Origin: Helicostylum pulchrum
Lineage: Eukaryota > Mucoromycota > Mucoromycetes > Mucorales > Mucoraceae
Assembly: GCA_025677825.1 (NCBI GenBank)
Contig: JAIXMO010000017.1
Span: 1-64,000 of the forward strand
DNA length: 64,000 bases
Direction of reading: 5' to 3'
The translations under genes were made by a program, and so were the position numbers. The number at the start of each line of letters is the position of its first letter. The first letter of the stretch is position 1. Below, in pieces: positions 1-10,464 of the stretch. The notes below the pieces were generated by a model. That model was not told the origin of the DNA. It did no database searches and worked only from the letters and a program-made list of their open reading frames with translations.

Positions 1-627
1 ATTGCCGATACATGGTTGTTTGCAACTGATCAAATTGTGTTTGATATCTTTGTGTTCTTTTTCTTGGTGGTGTGGAGAGGAACGGATGCAAGTGATTTGA
101 CATGCAGAGATGGTTTAAATGATACCGCAAGACATGTTAAACTTCAACGCCAAATGAATGAAATGGCCTGGTTTAAAGGGTCGGAAATCGTGTATTGGTT
201 ATGGAGATCAAGTGAGTTGATTGCTCTTTCTTCGTTTTATGGTGGCATATGGCCTACTTTGGTTCAAAACTTGCTCGTGTATTGGATGTTGTTTGTGGGT
301 GCCGTATTGGGCTGGGGTAAAAATGGCGTGTTTACCAAGAAGAAGGCAAAGAATAGATTTATTTATTTAGTCGAAGGATGTGCGTCTTGTCAACAGCAGC
401 AGCAGAAACGAGATATGTATACCGATAAAACTACAATCTCGGATGAAAAAAAAGAAATGCAGTATATTAGTAGTACGTCAATTACGGCTACCACACTGAC
501 ACAAGAAGAAGAACAACAAAAGATTGGGTTTGTTAGTGTTAGCGGTAACTCCAGTAGTAGTAGCAGTAGTAGTACTCCATTTGACGGTATTTTTAAAAGT
601 AGAAAGAAAAATATCTTGAAAGAATAA
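1..627 (+). CDS. C-terminal part of a multi-pass membrane protein (5' partial)
   Basis: The frame is open from the first base of the window to a TAA at 625-627, so this is the last exon, or the tail of one, of a gene that starts outside the window. The protein has a strongly hydrophobic stretch near its start (IVFDIFVFFFLVVW) and another around residues 85-105 (LVQNLLVYWMLFVGAVLGWG), then a polar tail with a Gln run and a run of serines ending in basic residues. That fits membrane helices followed by a cytosolic tail. I do not recognise the family. An AT-rich gap with no gene follows. Confidence 0.6.
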   Translation: MADTWLFATDQIVFDIFVFFFLVVWRGTDASDLTCRDGLNDTARHVKLQRQMNEMAWFKGSEIVYWLWRSSELIALSSFYGGIWPTLVQNLLVYWMLFVGAVLGWGKNGVFTKKKAKNRFIYLVEGCASCQQQQQKRDMYTDKTTISDEKKEMQYISSTSITATTLTQEEEQQKIGFVSVSGNSSSSSSSSTPFDGIFKSRKKNILKE

Positions 628-1120
628 AAAATATATATATGTATATATTATGTACAGGTGGATTTCTTTAGCATTAAAATTGAACGGGTACTGTGCATAT
701 GCAAAAAAAAAAGCCAATAAAGTCTTTTCAGATACATAGTAGATATCAATTAAAAATAAACTCGTCTAATAGTAGTAATATAGGGTTGAATCAATAATAT
801 GTATCTTGCCTGGATTCAACTCCAAATATTATCTAAAAACTAGGATAGCTTAAATACTTGATTTTAGTTTGACGCTTTTTTTGAGGGAATTCTTGATACA
901 CGGTTCTATTTTCACTGTCGATCCAAAAAAGTGCGACGTATTTTATTACTTTTCCAACTTGGTTTTATCGAATCTTACGTAAAACTAGTTGGAACAATAG
1001 GAATCACGCATATATAGTATTTATGAAGCAAATAGTAGTATATATGTCATGATGAGTAAATAGACCTATTTTATCAATTTTTTTTATCACCCATATTTAC
1101 TCCATCTTTTTTTTAAACGA
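628..1120. other. Gene-free AT-rich stretch
   Basis: About 490 bp with short A and T runs and no frame that looks coding. It probably holds the 3' untranslated region of the upstream membrane protein gene. No RNA gene or repeat was recognised. Confidence 0.5.
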
Positions 1121-1122
1121 AT

Positions 1123-1503
1123 TAAAATGATTGGAAGTCAGGAGAAGAGCTATATCTGTTTGCAGATACTCAAGTACATAATCCCATTACCGAATTCACC
1201 AAGAAATGAGTTCGTGGAAAGCGTCGTAAGGGCATCTGAACTGTTCCTGTATGATGATACCTCGGTCTTGAACGATTATTCTGAATCGGGTCTTTTACAT
1301 GAAGTCTGGCCCTTTGTTTACAGAATATTTAAGGATACATCAATAAAGGCAGCGCTCAGAGAAAGAACAAGTGTTGTGGCAGCTTTGGGTATAAACGATG
1401 ATAGGAAGCTTGAAGCAATTGATAAAATACCGGGAAATAATATAGGAGCAAAGGTGGATATATTGTTCAAAATCTGCAATAGTGAACTCGGCTCCTGCGA
1501 AGT
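1123..1503 (+). pseudogene. Fragment of PD-(D/E)XK-like repeat-family gene (inverted duplicate of 13413-13790)
   Basis: This 381-bp stretch matches the reverse complement of 13413-13790 almost base for base (I estimate near 90% identity by eye). The similarity stops abruptly at both ends. The recognisable protein includes ASELFLYDDTSVLNDYSESG, a KVDILF segment and ELGSCEV, the same core as in the longer copy. The first part is shifted in frame relative to that copy, and downstream the frame runs into unrelated sequence, so it is a dead fragment. In the longer copy the D-(I)LF ... E-x-G-K spacing resembles the core of PD-(D/E)XK nucleases. That is an inference; the family is one I have seen in many copies in Mucorales genomes. 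Confidence 0.75.
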
Positions 1504-1660
1504 AGTATCCCCAAATCTTATTTATTATTTGGATACCACTCTATCTCTTTCTTAAACTTTTTTTGTATCCTCTCCCCTTATATGTGTATACCACACATCA
1601 TACACAATGCCGGCGGGTCCAAATGGCGTATTTTCTTTGCCAAATAGTGAGTGCCATTTT
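1504..1660. other. Short spacer between two relics
   Basis: A pyrimidine-rich stretch between the inverted fragment and the MULE relic. Nothing coding was recognised. Confidence 0.4.
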
Positions 1661-2341
1661 TTATGTCTTTTTATTTCTTCGTCTTTTCTTTTTTTTTAAA
1701 AAAATATCTTTTTTGTTTGCTATTCTTTCGATAGCAAGCTCGATGCTTATAGGTGTTCCAAAGATGCCAGGTACAGAGCAAGTGTTAAGATTCTGGATAA
1801 ACTTTTTCCACGGCATTGCGAAGAGCTTTTCATTATCCGTAATAAAAACAGAGGGCAGCTGATACGAAGTATCTACAGGCCAGACAGCTTCTCTTAACTC
1901 CTCCATGGTCCAAATATAGCTCTGCTCAGTTTCATTGTTGACAAATGCAGCGGCAATAGCAAACGTTTGCAGGCGGTTAATACCTTTAACGGAGGAAGTG
2001 TTACTTGTACCAATGATGTTGACCAAAGAGAGCTTGTGCGCATTGGTTTTATAGGTCGCATCAATAACAATTGATTCAGGTCATAACCGCGTTTCCTCGA
2101 TAGCCTTCTCATTAATAAAGAAAATACTAGCCACTTCTTGGCTTATTGGGCTGACTTGGAAATGAACAACATAATCTAATCTTTCCAAATGAGTAATAGG
2201 AGAATACATCTCTTTACCTGCCTCAGTTCTCAATAAAACACTTTCCATATTTTGAATGATATTATTGACCTTTAATGCGCTCAACGTTTTCACAAAAAAA
2301 AAAGGGTCAATATCTCGACCCTGAGACTCAGTCAGACTCAA
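1661..2341 (-). pseudogene. MULE-type (Mutator-like) transposase relic
   Basis: Read on the minus strand, the frame contains VIDATYKTNAHKLSLVNIIG, then AAAFVNNETEQSYIWTMEEL and VFITDNEKLF. This is the layout of the MULE/FAR1 transposase core: first catalytic Asp in the DATYKTN block, second in the hTDnE block. The frame is interrupted by a TGA between TRL and PESIVIDATY near 2070. The third acidic residue and the zinc-finger tail are not present, because the similarity fades after 1740 into a lysine-rich frame. There is no start, no terminal inverted repeat and no intact frame, so this is a remnant. It abuts other dead mobile DNA on both sides. Confidence 0.7.
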
Positions 2342-2609
2342 GGTATTTTCTCTCTAACTTCGAAATTTAGCAGTGAATAAAAGTATTTTTGAGTCACACA
2401 CGCACGATTTTTATGAAATATCCTTGGTATTTCTGAGTCTCAGACTCATCCTGATATTTTTCATTTCGATTTTTCATTGGTTGAAGCAGTCTGTGCCTTC
2501 AGAAAAAAAAAAGATAGGCTATAAAATGACAACTGATCTAAACCAACTTTTGCTTTGCTTTCTCTTTTACTTTACTTTCAAAACTTTCAAGTATTAAAAA
2601 AAAACCATA
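2342..2609. other. Leader region of the Crypton gene
   Basis: T-rich sequence ahead of the ATG at 2610, with a lone pyrimidine-rich stretch directly upstream. It may contain the element's promoter and left end. No inverted repeats are visible, as expected for Cryptons. Confidence 0.35.
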
Positions 2610-4858
2610 ATGAACAATAAAAAAATCAACAGCGCTAGTAGCAGTGGCAGTAGCAGCAGCAGCAGCAGCAGCAAACGCAGTAATAATAACAGCAACAACA
2701 GTAACACCAGTGTTACTATTGACGAAAATGTTCAACGAATGATCGACAACAATGCTGATATGCATTATAGCAACCAAATGGTCTTAGCCCAAAGCATGGC
2801 ACATCGCCCTAAGAACACTGTTAAGGCTTATTCTGGAAAGCAAGATGAATGGAAGGTAAATACGATTAAAAAAAATAGTTTATAATTAAAAACAAAAATA
2901 CCAACTTTTTTTTTTGTGTAATACTAGGAATGGTGCAATCAAAAAAAGTTTAGCGACGGAGAGCTAGTTAGTGATTCCAAACTTGGTTTTTTTCTCGATG
3001 ATTTTGTCTCCAAACGTGGTCGCAAGTTCAGAAAGAATGAAGGTGGCACTCCAATTCCACTAGGAAAAGAATCAGTTCTTGGCTACGTGAAGGCTGTCTC
3101 TGACTTGTGTACTACACAGAAAGCTTTGGGCAATAATCGCAATGGCGTTGCTCGTGGTCCTCTTGTGAGAACTTTTCTTGATACTCTTGAAAAAACCAGA
3201 GTACAAAACAAAAGAAAAAATTAAGAAGACCGAGGAAAAAACACGCTGAACGATGGATACACCAAAGAAGAGCTAGTCAACATTAGCAATTATTTTCTGA
3301 CAACAAAAAAACACTCCTATTGGTTCTCGCGACAGGTTATGCTTTTTGCTCAGTCGTGCGATGCTTTGCCGTAGCGAGACCACTCTTGGAATGCAATTTG
3401 CTGATTTGTTCTCTATTATTATAGAAAATCAGGGAGTTACTAAGTGTGTTTCCCTAGTTGCCACTATTACATTTGGTAAGACTAACCAACATGGCAAGAT
3501 CGAGTATGGCTCTTCTGTAAGACATCGCCAAGTAGAAGTTTACTCTGTTGGTGCTCTCGCAATAAATCTTTTTTCAAGATTCCACTTTGAAAACGAACCT
3601 TTCCCTGATTTTACTACTCGAAGCTCTTGGTACGACACCTACGTGATTAAAGACGAGAATTCTTTTACTCCAATTGAGTACAGTACTCAGCATAAAATAT
3701 ACGTTGATACATTCAAGAAGGTCTACATTCACGCCTCCAAAGTGACCCACGCCAACAGGAAAAGTGCTTTGAATATGATAGCACAAGAGAATGTTTCGGG
3801 AGACCAGCAGAGAACGGTAGGTAGGTGGGGCACTGACAGGATGGTAGGCTGTTACGAATCCAGCCTTCCAGTCGAAGCAATGAAGACTCTTTCTGGGTTT
3901 TCTAGGCGCAATGAGAATTATTTTTTGCCTCGTGCTGCCGTTGTTCTGTGCATGGATATCCCAGTGCTTGTCTTCCCGGACATCGAGTTCTGGCAAGAGA
4001 AGTTTAAAATTCAAAATGGCATCCAAGAAGATATTGCAGGCCCAAACTTTTTGGTTCTTCTTTCTCAGCTGCGGGTAGTCTTTTTACAAGTATGTTACGC
4101 TTTTTTATGTGGTCATGATTAACTCCATATGTAACTCTTTTTAATTTACAATGTGTTTGTTTATAGGACTCTGTGGCCTTAAAAAAGACCTACCCCAGCT
4201 ACTACCTTTGGAGCTACAGTTTGTTTGAGAATGATCTCTACAAAGATTTCGAAGTTCAAGTCCTCTCGGCAATAGAAGAAGAAGAGAGAGTTTTCAACTC
4301 GAACCAGCTTATGGAAAGGGCAATGCCAGAGCTGGTTTCATCGCTCGAAGCCGGGTTTGGTTTGATGGCTCCCTCAATGCAATCAATGCACAGCTCACAT
4401 ACGAGCGACTTCAAAAGATGAACAAACAGTGGGCAGACTTCTTTGCTCTTGGTAGCTCTCACTTTGGCCAAGGTACGCCAGAACCTTTATCAGCGATGGT
4501 ACCGTCTGCTGATGCGTCTTCTGTTGCTGTGGGTTCCAAAACCCAGCAAGCCGCCGCTGCCGCCGCCCTCTACACCTTGAGCCGGACACTAGTCACGGTA
4601 ACTGATGTCTGGAGAGAGTACAGCAATGGGCTGGGTGGAAACCCATCTGTGGAGCACATAGAAAGGGAGTATGGTACTGCTTGGAGGAAGGAGATAAAAG
4701 AGTCGCGTTTTTACAGCAGAAGAAAGGAGCTGTATGACACAATAAAAAAAATGGCTGATGAACAGCGTACGTCTTGTGAGGAAGCTTCTTGGAGGCTAGA
4801 AGAGAGAAGAGTTCGTTTGGGTGTGTCGCTGGACAAACTTCGTGTTGTCCTGAAGTAG
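2610..4858 (+). pseudogene. Crypton tyrosine recombinase (Ndc10-like core + GCR1_C domain), broken
   Basis: This looks like the transposase of a Crypton element, which moves by tyrosine-recombinase chemistry. Exon 1 (2610-2855) has a Ser/Asn-rich start and ends in DEWK. An intron (2856-2927) leads into the N-terminal DNA-binding part (VKAVSDLCTTQKALG). The catalytic part has LLSRAMLCRSETTLGMQFAD (first Arg), VTHANRKSAL (H-x-x-R) and GRWGTDRMVGCYESSLP (Tyr nucleophile), so the active-site residues are all present. After a second intron (about 4090-4166) comes FLQDSVALKKTYP. The end carries a GCR1_C-type domain (VTDVWREYSNGLGGNPSVEH). Damage: a TAA near 3224, a frameshift in the A run near 3306, and another shift near 4360. 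A truncated relative lies inverted at 8640-9357. Confidence 0.85.
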
Positions 4859-5054
4859 GATCAATAAGTCCTTCTGGCAATTAAATGTTGCCTTTTTTTT
4901 TATTTAATAAATTTTTTTTTTCAAACAACTAAAAGACACTAAATATTGGCTATAAAAAACACTCGTACAAGCATACTATAGCTTCATGATATCTCAAAAT
5001 TCATACTTTGCAAGATCGAATACAAAAAATGAGCATTTTCTATAAAGATATGAA
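4859..5054. other. Convergent gap between Crypton and Fanzor 3' ends
   Basis: About 195 AT-rich bases lie between the tail of the Crypton gene and the tail of the Fanzor gene. In TnpB/Fanzor systems the guide (omega) RNA is often encoded at or just past the 3' end of the nuclease gene, so this is where one would be sought. I see no strong stem-loop and cannot claim one. Confidence 0.3.
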
Positions 5055-8000
5055 TCATCTAGCAGATAATTTTTGAAGCAGGCATTTTTTGTTGTTGCAA
5101 ACAAACGTCCCTTTGATGGAGCGTAGAGATACTTTGCCATTTTTTGATACGACCGTTTTTAATGGATGGTCTAATTTTCCGTAGCAGAACAAACATGTCT
5201 GTGACGTATGATGCTCGTTTGCGATACAAACGGAAGTATAGCGACTGTGTATAGCAGGTTTCCATTTACCACCATATTTAATATGCCCTTTAATTTTACT
5301 ACCAACTCCATAGCCACGATCTCCAATAAACATGATTGACTTCGACTTGTTTCCAATGAATTTGCGCTCTTCCAAACATACGCGATCTTTTGTACGTTGG
5401 AGTGATAATTCGGACCTTCTTCTGTGCTTGACCATGCTTTTTGAGTAATAAAAATCTCTTAGATTTTCTTTATAGCCGTCATGCTTTGAATATCTATTTG
5501 TCAAATCGTCGATGCTTGTGGCGGTCCAAAGGCTGCTTTCATATAATTCCTTTTCTATTTCTACGATACGTTGACCTTGTTCTCTACGCTTCTTCTTTTC
5601 TATCAAATTTACCTGAGCACTTTTACTACCTGATCGATATTGGATATCCTTCGAGTAGATTTTCATAGTCTTGGGAATGTATGCCATAACTTTGTCCTCT
5701 TCAGTGGCTTCTAAAATTAATAGAAAATATTATTTATTTATTTGATCTTACGCGCAGTTTGTTTAGAGAAATATTATTTAACTTCATTTTCTAGAGCATC
5801 GTATCGATTGTAAAGTTTAAGATGGTACTTGAATTTTTCGAGATCTAACTTGCATGTTTCTGTCATTGTCACGATGCCGTTATCTGTGCCGGACATACAC
5901 AAATTTCCGTTCAGAAGCTCTTCATCTATTTTCAAATTCTCAGTTTTCTCCATGCATTTATAGTTACTATAGCTGATCAACTTCTTTTTGACAGCAGGTT
6001 CATCTTCTTCATCTTCCTTGTTATTTACCCCAACCCGTCTGTTTAAATAATAAATTTCCTTTCCTAGCTCCTTTTTGTTGCTCAAAAGGAATACTTTTTG
6101 TTGAAGCTCGTCGCGTTTTTCTTTCAACTTGTTTATTTTTTTCGAACAAGACTTGATTAGAGGGTGTCTTTTGACCTTCCACCCATTGGCCTTTCAGCTG
6201 TTTCATCTCTTGACGCACGGTAAATTTCTTTCTTTCTTCAAGAGCCAATTTTAACTCCTTCATAGTGTCATCCTGCTCTCTTCTAAGTAACTTCATCCTT
6301 TCTTCTTTTCCTTATGATTTTACCTTTCGTTTTGATTGTTTCTCTACGACAGACGGAACTTGTTCTTGCTGCTTCTGCAGTTCAATGGATGTTTGACATG
6401 GTGGGGTTTTTTTATCTCTCCCATTAATCGAACGGTCTGTAGCCCAGGTAGAAATATCATGTAATGTTGAAAGTCTTGTCTATATCTTGCTAAACGTTGG
6501 AAGACCTTTGGGAGATTGAAGTATGATCCAAACATGGCGTCTTTTTGTTCTGTCGCGGCTTGCTTCGATGTGATCTCTTGATTATTGTGATCGAATACTC
6601 TCAATGGTTTTTCTTTAACTTTCTGTGAGCTAAACAAGCTGTATAAGCCAGCTGCATCCATCTGAAGGGAAGATAGACTTCCTGGCTTAATGATAGGACA
6701 TAACTTTACCACAAATTTGAAGTATTCAGTTACTAGAAATATTTGATTACACATAAGCAGAAAGGGCAATTGATACGCAAAGGATCCTCTGTTTTTGTGA
6801 TCAGGAATATACGGAGCAATCAAGTTGAATATCAACATACAGACACTTATTTCCTTGTCCTCGAGATCATTAGAAGTATCTTTAAGGTCTTGTACACTTA
6901 TAGACTTTTTGCCGCTTTTCAACAATAAGCCTCTAATAATAGACTGTAAAGTGAATAAACGCCTTCTTGACAGGTCGGAGTCCTTAAGCTGTTCTTGTTC
7001 ATCATCTTGATCTTCAATATCTTCAATATAATCCAGTTCTATTTCGCTTGCAACTTCTAGTTCCATAGCTTTTTCATCTTCAGATACCTCTTTTATATTG
7101 CTCGAAGGCAAAGGTTCGCGTTATATAGCATATTTTTATTAATGTAGTGATTTCAAACACATTATTGACTTTACGTATCTCTTTCATTGTATTTTCCTCG
7201 AAATCGAGAATTCTTTGTTTGCATGTTACTACCTTTTCTTCCCATACACTCCGCTGTTCATGATCTTGTGATACTTTCTGTTGATAATATTCCTGTTTTG
7301 CTCTTTCTTTTTTAAGAAATCTTCGTAGGCTGCTTCTCGATTTTTTCACCAACTTTTGCGATGTACCATGACGTTCAATTTTTTCTTGCTTCTTTTGGGC
7401 AATAAAATCCTTATATCGTCGTTCTCTTGTAGGAGCGAGATGTATTTTAAGTAAAACTTGCAACAGGTTGTTCAATAGTTTATAAAAACGATTAGATTTT
7501 TTCGACATGTTTGAGAAGTTAACCATGTAACCAGCTAAAGCCAATTTCATTGCGTGAGTATCAGCGTCACACTTGAAATGATTTGTCTCGTCGGTGGGCA
7601 TGAGCTTAAAAACAGCAGCGTATAATGGATACTTTTTCAAGGTTTCTGCTTGTATTCCGTCATCGCCGTAATATTTTGAGTGAATTGCTGAAAGATGAGC
7701 TGAACTGAACAAGGTCTTCATTTGCTGTTGGAATAAATCATTATCGGTGCATTCCGGTTTATAATGGGGTGCCAGAAATTCGTCCTCCTTGGATTGGTAG
7801 GCAATCGGTAAAATTGTATTGATCGCGACGCCTTTGGCAGCACCAAGACTAATAACATTTGAACTGGTTATTTCAAAAGAGGTTTGTTGGAGAAGAAGGA
7901 AAATCTTATATAGGCGAACAGAGAAGTCTGTTAAGTAGTTAGTGGTATTCCGTAAAGAATCCTTCAGTGTCTTTTGAAACCACTGTGAAATGTCTTCAGG

Positions 8001-8425
8001 CAAATCTTCTCTGAGTATAGTTGAGAATTGAACAGAGCAAGTTCTAGATGTATCCATATTGTCCACATTCTCAGCAGTGTTTTCTGGTTTAGCGCGAGAA
8101 CTGCTCTCAGATGCGGTAACGTTTTCTTGCTGTAATTGCGACAAGATTCCATCAAAATGGTTTTCGACTATGTCAGTCCAAAAGGTATTTTTTTTTTGGG
8201 GTCCTGATGTACTTCTTCACAGATCCACTAGCTATGCTATTGTTTATTTCAGTGTCACTAATAGCGCCCTTCTCAATTATTTGCTGTTATAGGCATGTCT
8301 GTTTTAATTGAGCCACGCTTCCAAAGTACACCTTTTTACCCTGTGGATCATTTCCTTGTCCAGAGTACTGTGAGGGTATTATTTCCCACCAAGACTCGTC
8401 ACAGTTCCAAATCTCTTTAAATTTC
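5055..8425 (-). pseudogene. Fanzor (eukaryotic TnpB-like RNA-guided nuclease), decayed
   Basis: Several minus-strand frames join into one long Fanzor-type protein. The N-terminal part (8425 to about 8150) reads EIWNCDESWWEIIPSQYS..KVYFGSVAQLKQTC. The middle (8144-7080) is helical and Lys/Arg-rich. A Glu/Asp-rich section follows (7111-6344). The C-terminal part carries a RuvC-like core: NLCMSGTDNGIVTMTET (first Asp), then FIGDRGYGVGSKIKGHIKYG, NEHHTSQTCLFC and GTFVCNNKKC. The last two blocks give the Cys pairs of a zinc ribbon, and the Glu of NEHHT sits where Fanzors place their second acidic residue. The reading stops at LSAR, before the usual RD..SALA block with the third Asp. Other damage: a TAA near 8289, a shift in the A10 run near 8190, and shifts near 7110 and 6470. 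It therefore cannot work as it stands. Confidence 0.8.
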
Positions 8426-8639
8426 AGTCGGGGTTAATTACTTTTTTAGATTTAAAAAAATGCTTTTTTGCATTATTTAGTGATAAAAAGTAAAAGGGAA
8501 TATATATGTACTTTTTTTTTATTAAATTTAAGAGAAAATATGCCTATGTGCTAGTTTTTGTTGGCAATCTTCTGTTTTCATTCTTGGATCATAGAAAAGA
8601 TTGATTGTTTAAGTGATCCGTATGGCCAACTTCGAGAAA
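8426..8639. other. Junction between Fanzor 5' end and truncated Crypton
   Basis: AT-rich spacer with poly-T tracts. No start codon or promoter for the Fanzor frame could be fixed here. The truncated Crypton loses similarity on entering this stretch, so one breakpoint lies near 8640-8660. Confidence 0.35.
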
Positions 8640-9357
8640 AAATAAATTTGCAAACTGCATCCCTAAAGCATTTTGACTGCGGCAAAGCATAGCATAACTA
8701 AGAAGAAAACAGAGCCTATCTATTGAGCTGCGACAATCATTTTTTTCAGTCATGAAATATCCACTTATTTCTTGAAGTTTCTTTCTTATATATATATCAT
8801 TTAAACCGTTTTTACCACGATCAGCGAAGTAAACCCTCTGGTTTTTTCCTTTTTTCTTGTCGAGAGTATCCAAAAAAAGTTGCTACTAAAGGGCCTTTAG
8901 CTACACCATTGGGATTCCAACCTAGAGCCTTTTGGGTCTTACACAGATCCGATACAGCTTTAACATAAGCGTTGTAAGATTTCATTCCAAGCTGTATAGG
9001 ACTTCGGTCTGGCAATTTTCGACATTTACGACCACGCTTAGACACATGCTCCATCAAAAAGTAACTTAATTTTGAATCGGATACTGTTTGACCATCTTCA
9101 AAGTCTTGATCGTTACACCAAGCCTTTGATTTATATGTTAATATCATAGTTTAAAGATAGCTTGCTACTAAAAGAAAACTCACCTTCCATTCTTCCTGTT
9201 TAGCGGTGTATACCTTGATCGTGTTTACAGGACGATGTGACATACCTTGCGCTATAATCATCTGGTTACTGCGATGCATAGCTGAGCTGTTATCAACCAT
9301 ACGTTGAACACCTTCGTTATTAACCTCGACAGGTGTACTTTTTTGACTATTGTTCAT
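8640..9357 (-). pseudogene. Second Crypton recombinase, truncated
   Basis: This is homologous to the N-terminal third of the Crypton at 2610-4858. It starts at an ATG at 9355-9357 (MNNSQKSTPVEVNNEG), matches NQMIIAQGMSHRP, and has an intron at exactly the same place, after EEWK. Exon 2 carries VSDSKLSYFL, SKRGRKCRK and YVKAVSDLCKTQKALGWNP. A one-base insertion in a T run near 8877 shifts the frame. It continues with DRGKNGLND and AMLCRSQNALGMQFANLF, then breaks off just after the first catalytic Arg block; the H-x-x-R, Tyr and GCR1_C parts are missing. The divergence from copy 1 is substantial, so this is a relative and not a recent duplicate. Confidence 0.8.
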
Positions 9358-9740
9358 TATAGATACTCCGTATTTAAATATATAATCAAGTTAGTAAACA
9401 TATTAAAGACATCTATGAGTTTGAGCCTTAGTATCTCAGCTTACAAGAAATAATTAAAACAATATATGAAAGAATATAGCATAGAGAAATATTTTAAGAT
9501 GAAAAATATGTGTCTTTTTATAATACGAATTATTAGTTAAAGAAGCGCGTCTATTCATACCCAATACCCAATCGAAGGGATTCAAAATTAAAAACTTAAG
9601 TACTTTATCGGCTTTTTAGCTTTAATTTTTATTTCAGTATGCAAATATATTGAGTGGTAATAATTAGTTTTATATATTCACATCCAAAAAACACTAGTCA
9701 TTGGATCTTTTTGACCTTTAGCTAAAATAGAATATATTTG
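9358..9740. other. Gene-free AT-rich stretch
   Basis: No coding frame, repeat or RNA gene was recognised. It includes the region upstream of the second Crypton, so a promoter relic may lie here. Confidence 0.4.
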
Positions 9741-10010
9741 CTACATGGTTTCTGGAGTCTGCTTGCGGTGAATGGCATATGTGGTGACATCTTGTGATAT
9801 GGAATGGTTGAGAACCTTATCGTTTTTAATGACCGCATAGTCATACAAAGTGAAGGGCAGAATAATTTTTGAATGCTTTTTTGTTTTCAGGCACAATTGC
9901 GCAGGCTTCAGTAAGATCAATGGTACTTTGAACTTCTTTTTCTTCGCGCTTAACGCCACCATGCCTGCAAATATCAACAAACTACATCCTTGTCTAGATG
10001 GGAGTTTGTA
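9741..10010 (-). CDS. Uncharacterised ORF, possibly a gene fragment
   Basis: The minus-strand frame from about 10010 to 9741 reads SRQGCSLLIFAGMVALSAKK and later ILPFTLYDYAVIKNDKVLNH. Amino-acid composition looks more protein-like than its surroundings. There is an ATG at 9960-9962 preceded by a possible splice acceptor (TTTGCAG). I do not recognise the family, and no upstream exon could be fixed. It may be a fragment of another repeat gene. Confidence 0.25.
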   Translation of the reverse strand, partial: YKLPSRQGCSLLIFAGMVALSAKKKKFKVPLILLKPAQLCLKTKKHSKIILPFTLYDYAVIKNDKVLNHSISQDVTTYAIHRKQTPETM

Positions 10011-10464
10011 ACAGAAAAAACGACATTATAAGTTTTACCAAACGCAAGAATCTCATCTCTCGAGCTAAACTGTTTCCCTACACCAAGTGTAGCAGTGATC
10101 TCAGCATACATATACAGTCGCACACATTTCTAGTAAGAGGTCCTTTTTTTTTTTTTTTTTTTTTGTGGGACACTCGTTTGGAATTACTGAATCAGGAAGA
10201 AAAAGGTGCTGTGGAGTCACATATGATCAATGGGAATTTTATTTATTAAGACCCAACGAAAGGAACAGATAAATTATTCTTTGAACAGAGAATAACATTT
10301 AAGCAGAGAAAAAAAAATAGTATGGTATTCTATAGATGTTTATTATAATTAAAAATACAATTAGTCGCATTAGTTTAGATGGATAAAAAAGTAAATGTAT
10401 GAAATAAGAAAGGCACATGGGGAAACGTGCGAAAAAGAAAAAGGCTCTTTCGTACGACATGAAT
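10011..10464. other. Gene-free stretch downstream of the AIG1-like gene
   Basis: It includes a T run near 10146-10164 and the 3' flank of the AIG1-like gene. Nothing coding was recognised. Confidence 0.4.

Noticed and set aside
3574..4026. A 150-codon minus-strand frame inside the Crypton
   Set aside because: It is antisense to the recombinase core and has no domain; the plus-strand frame carries all catalytic motifs.
9998..10249. 83-codon plus-strand frame with a Phe run
   Set aside because: Driven by a T18 run; no domain.
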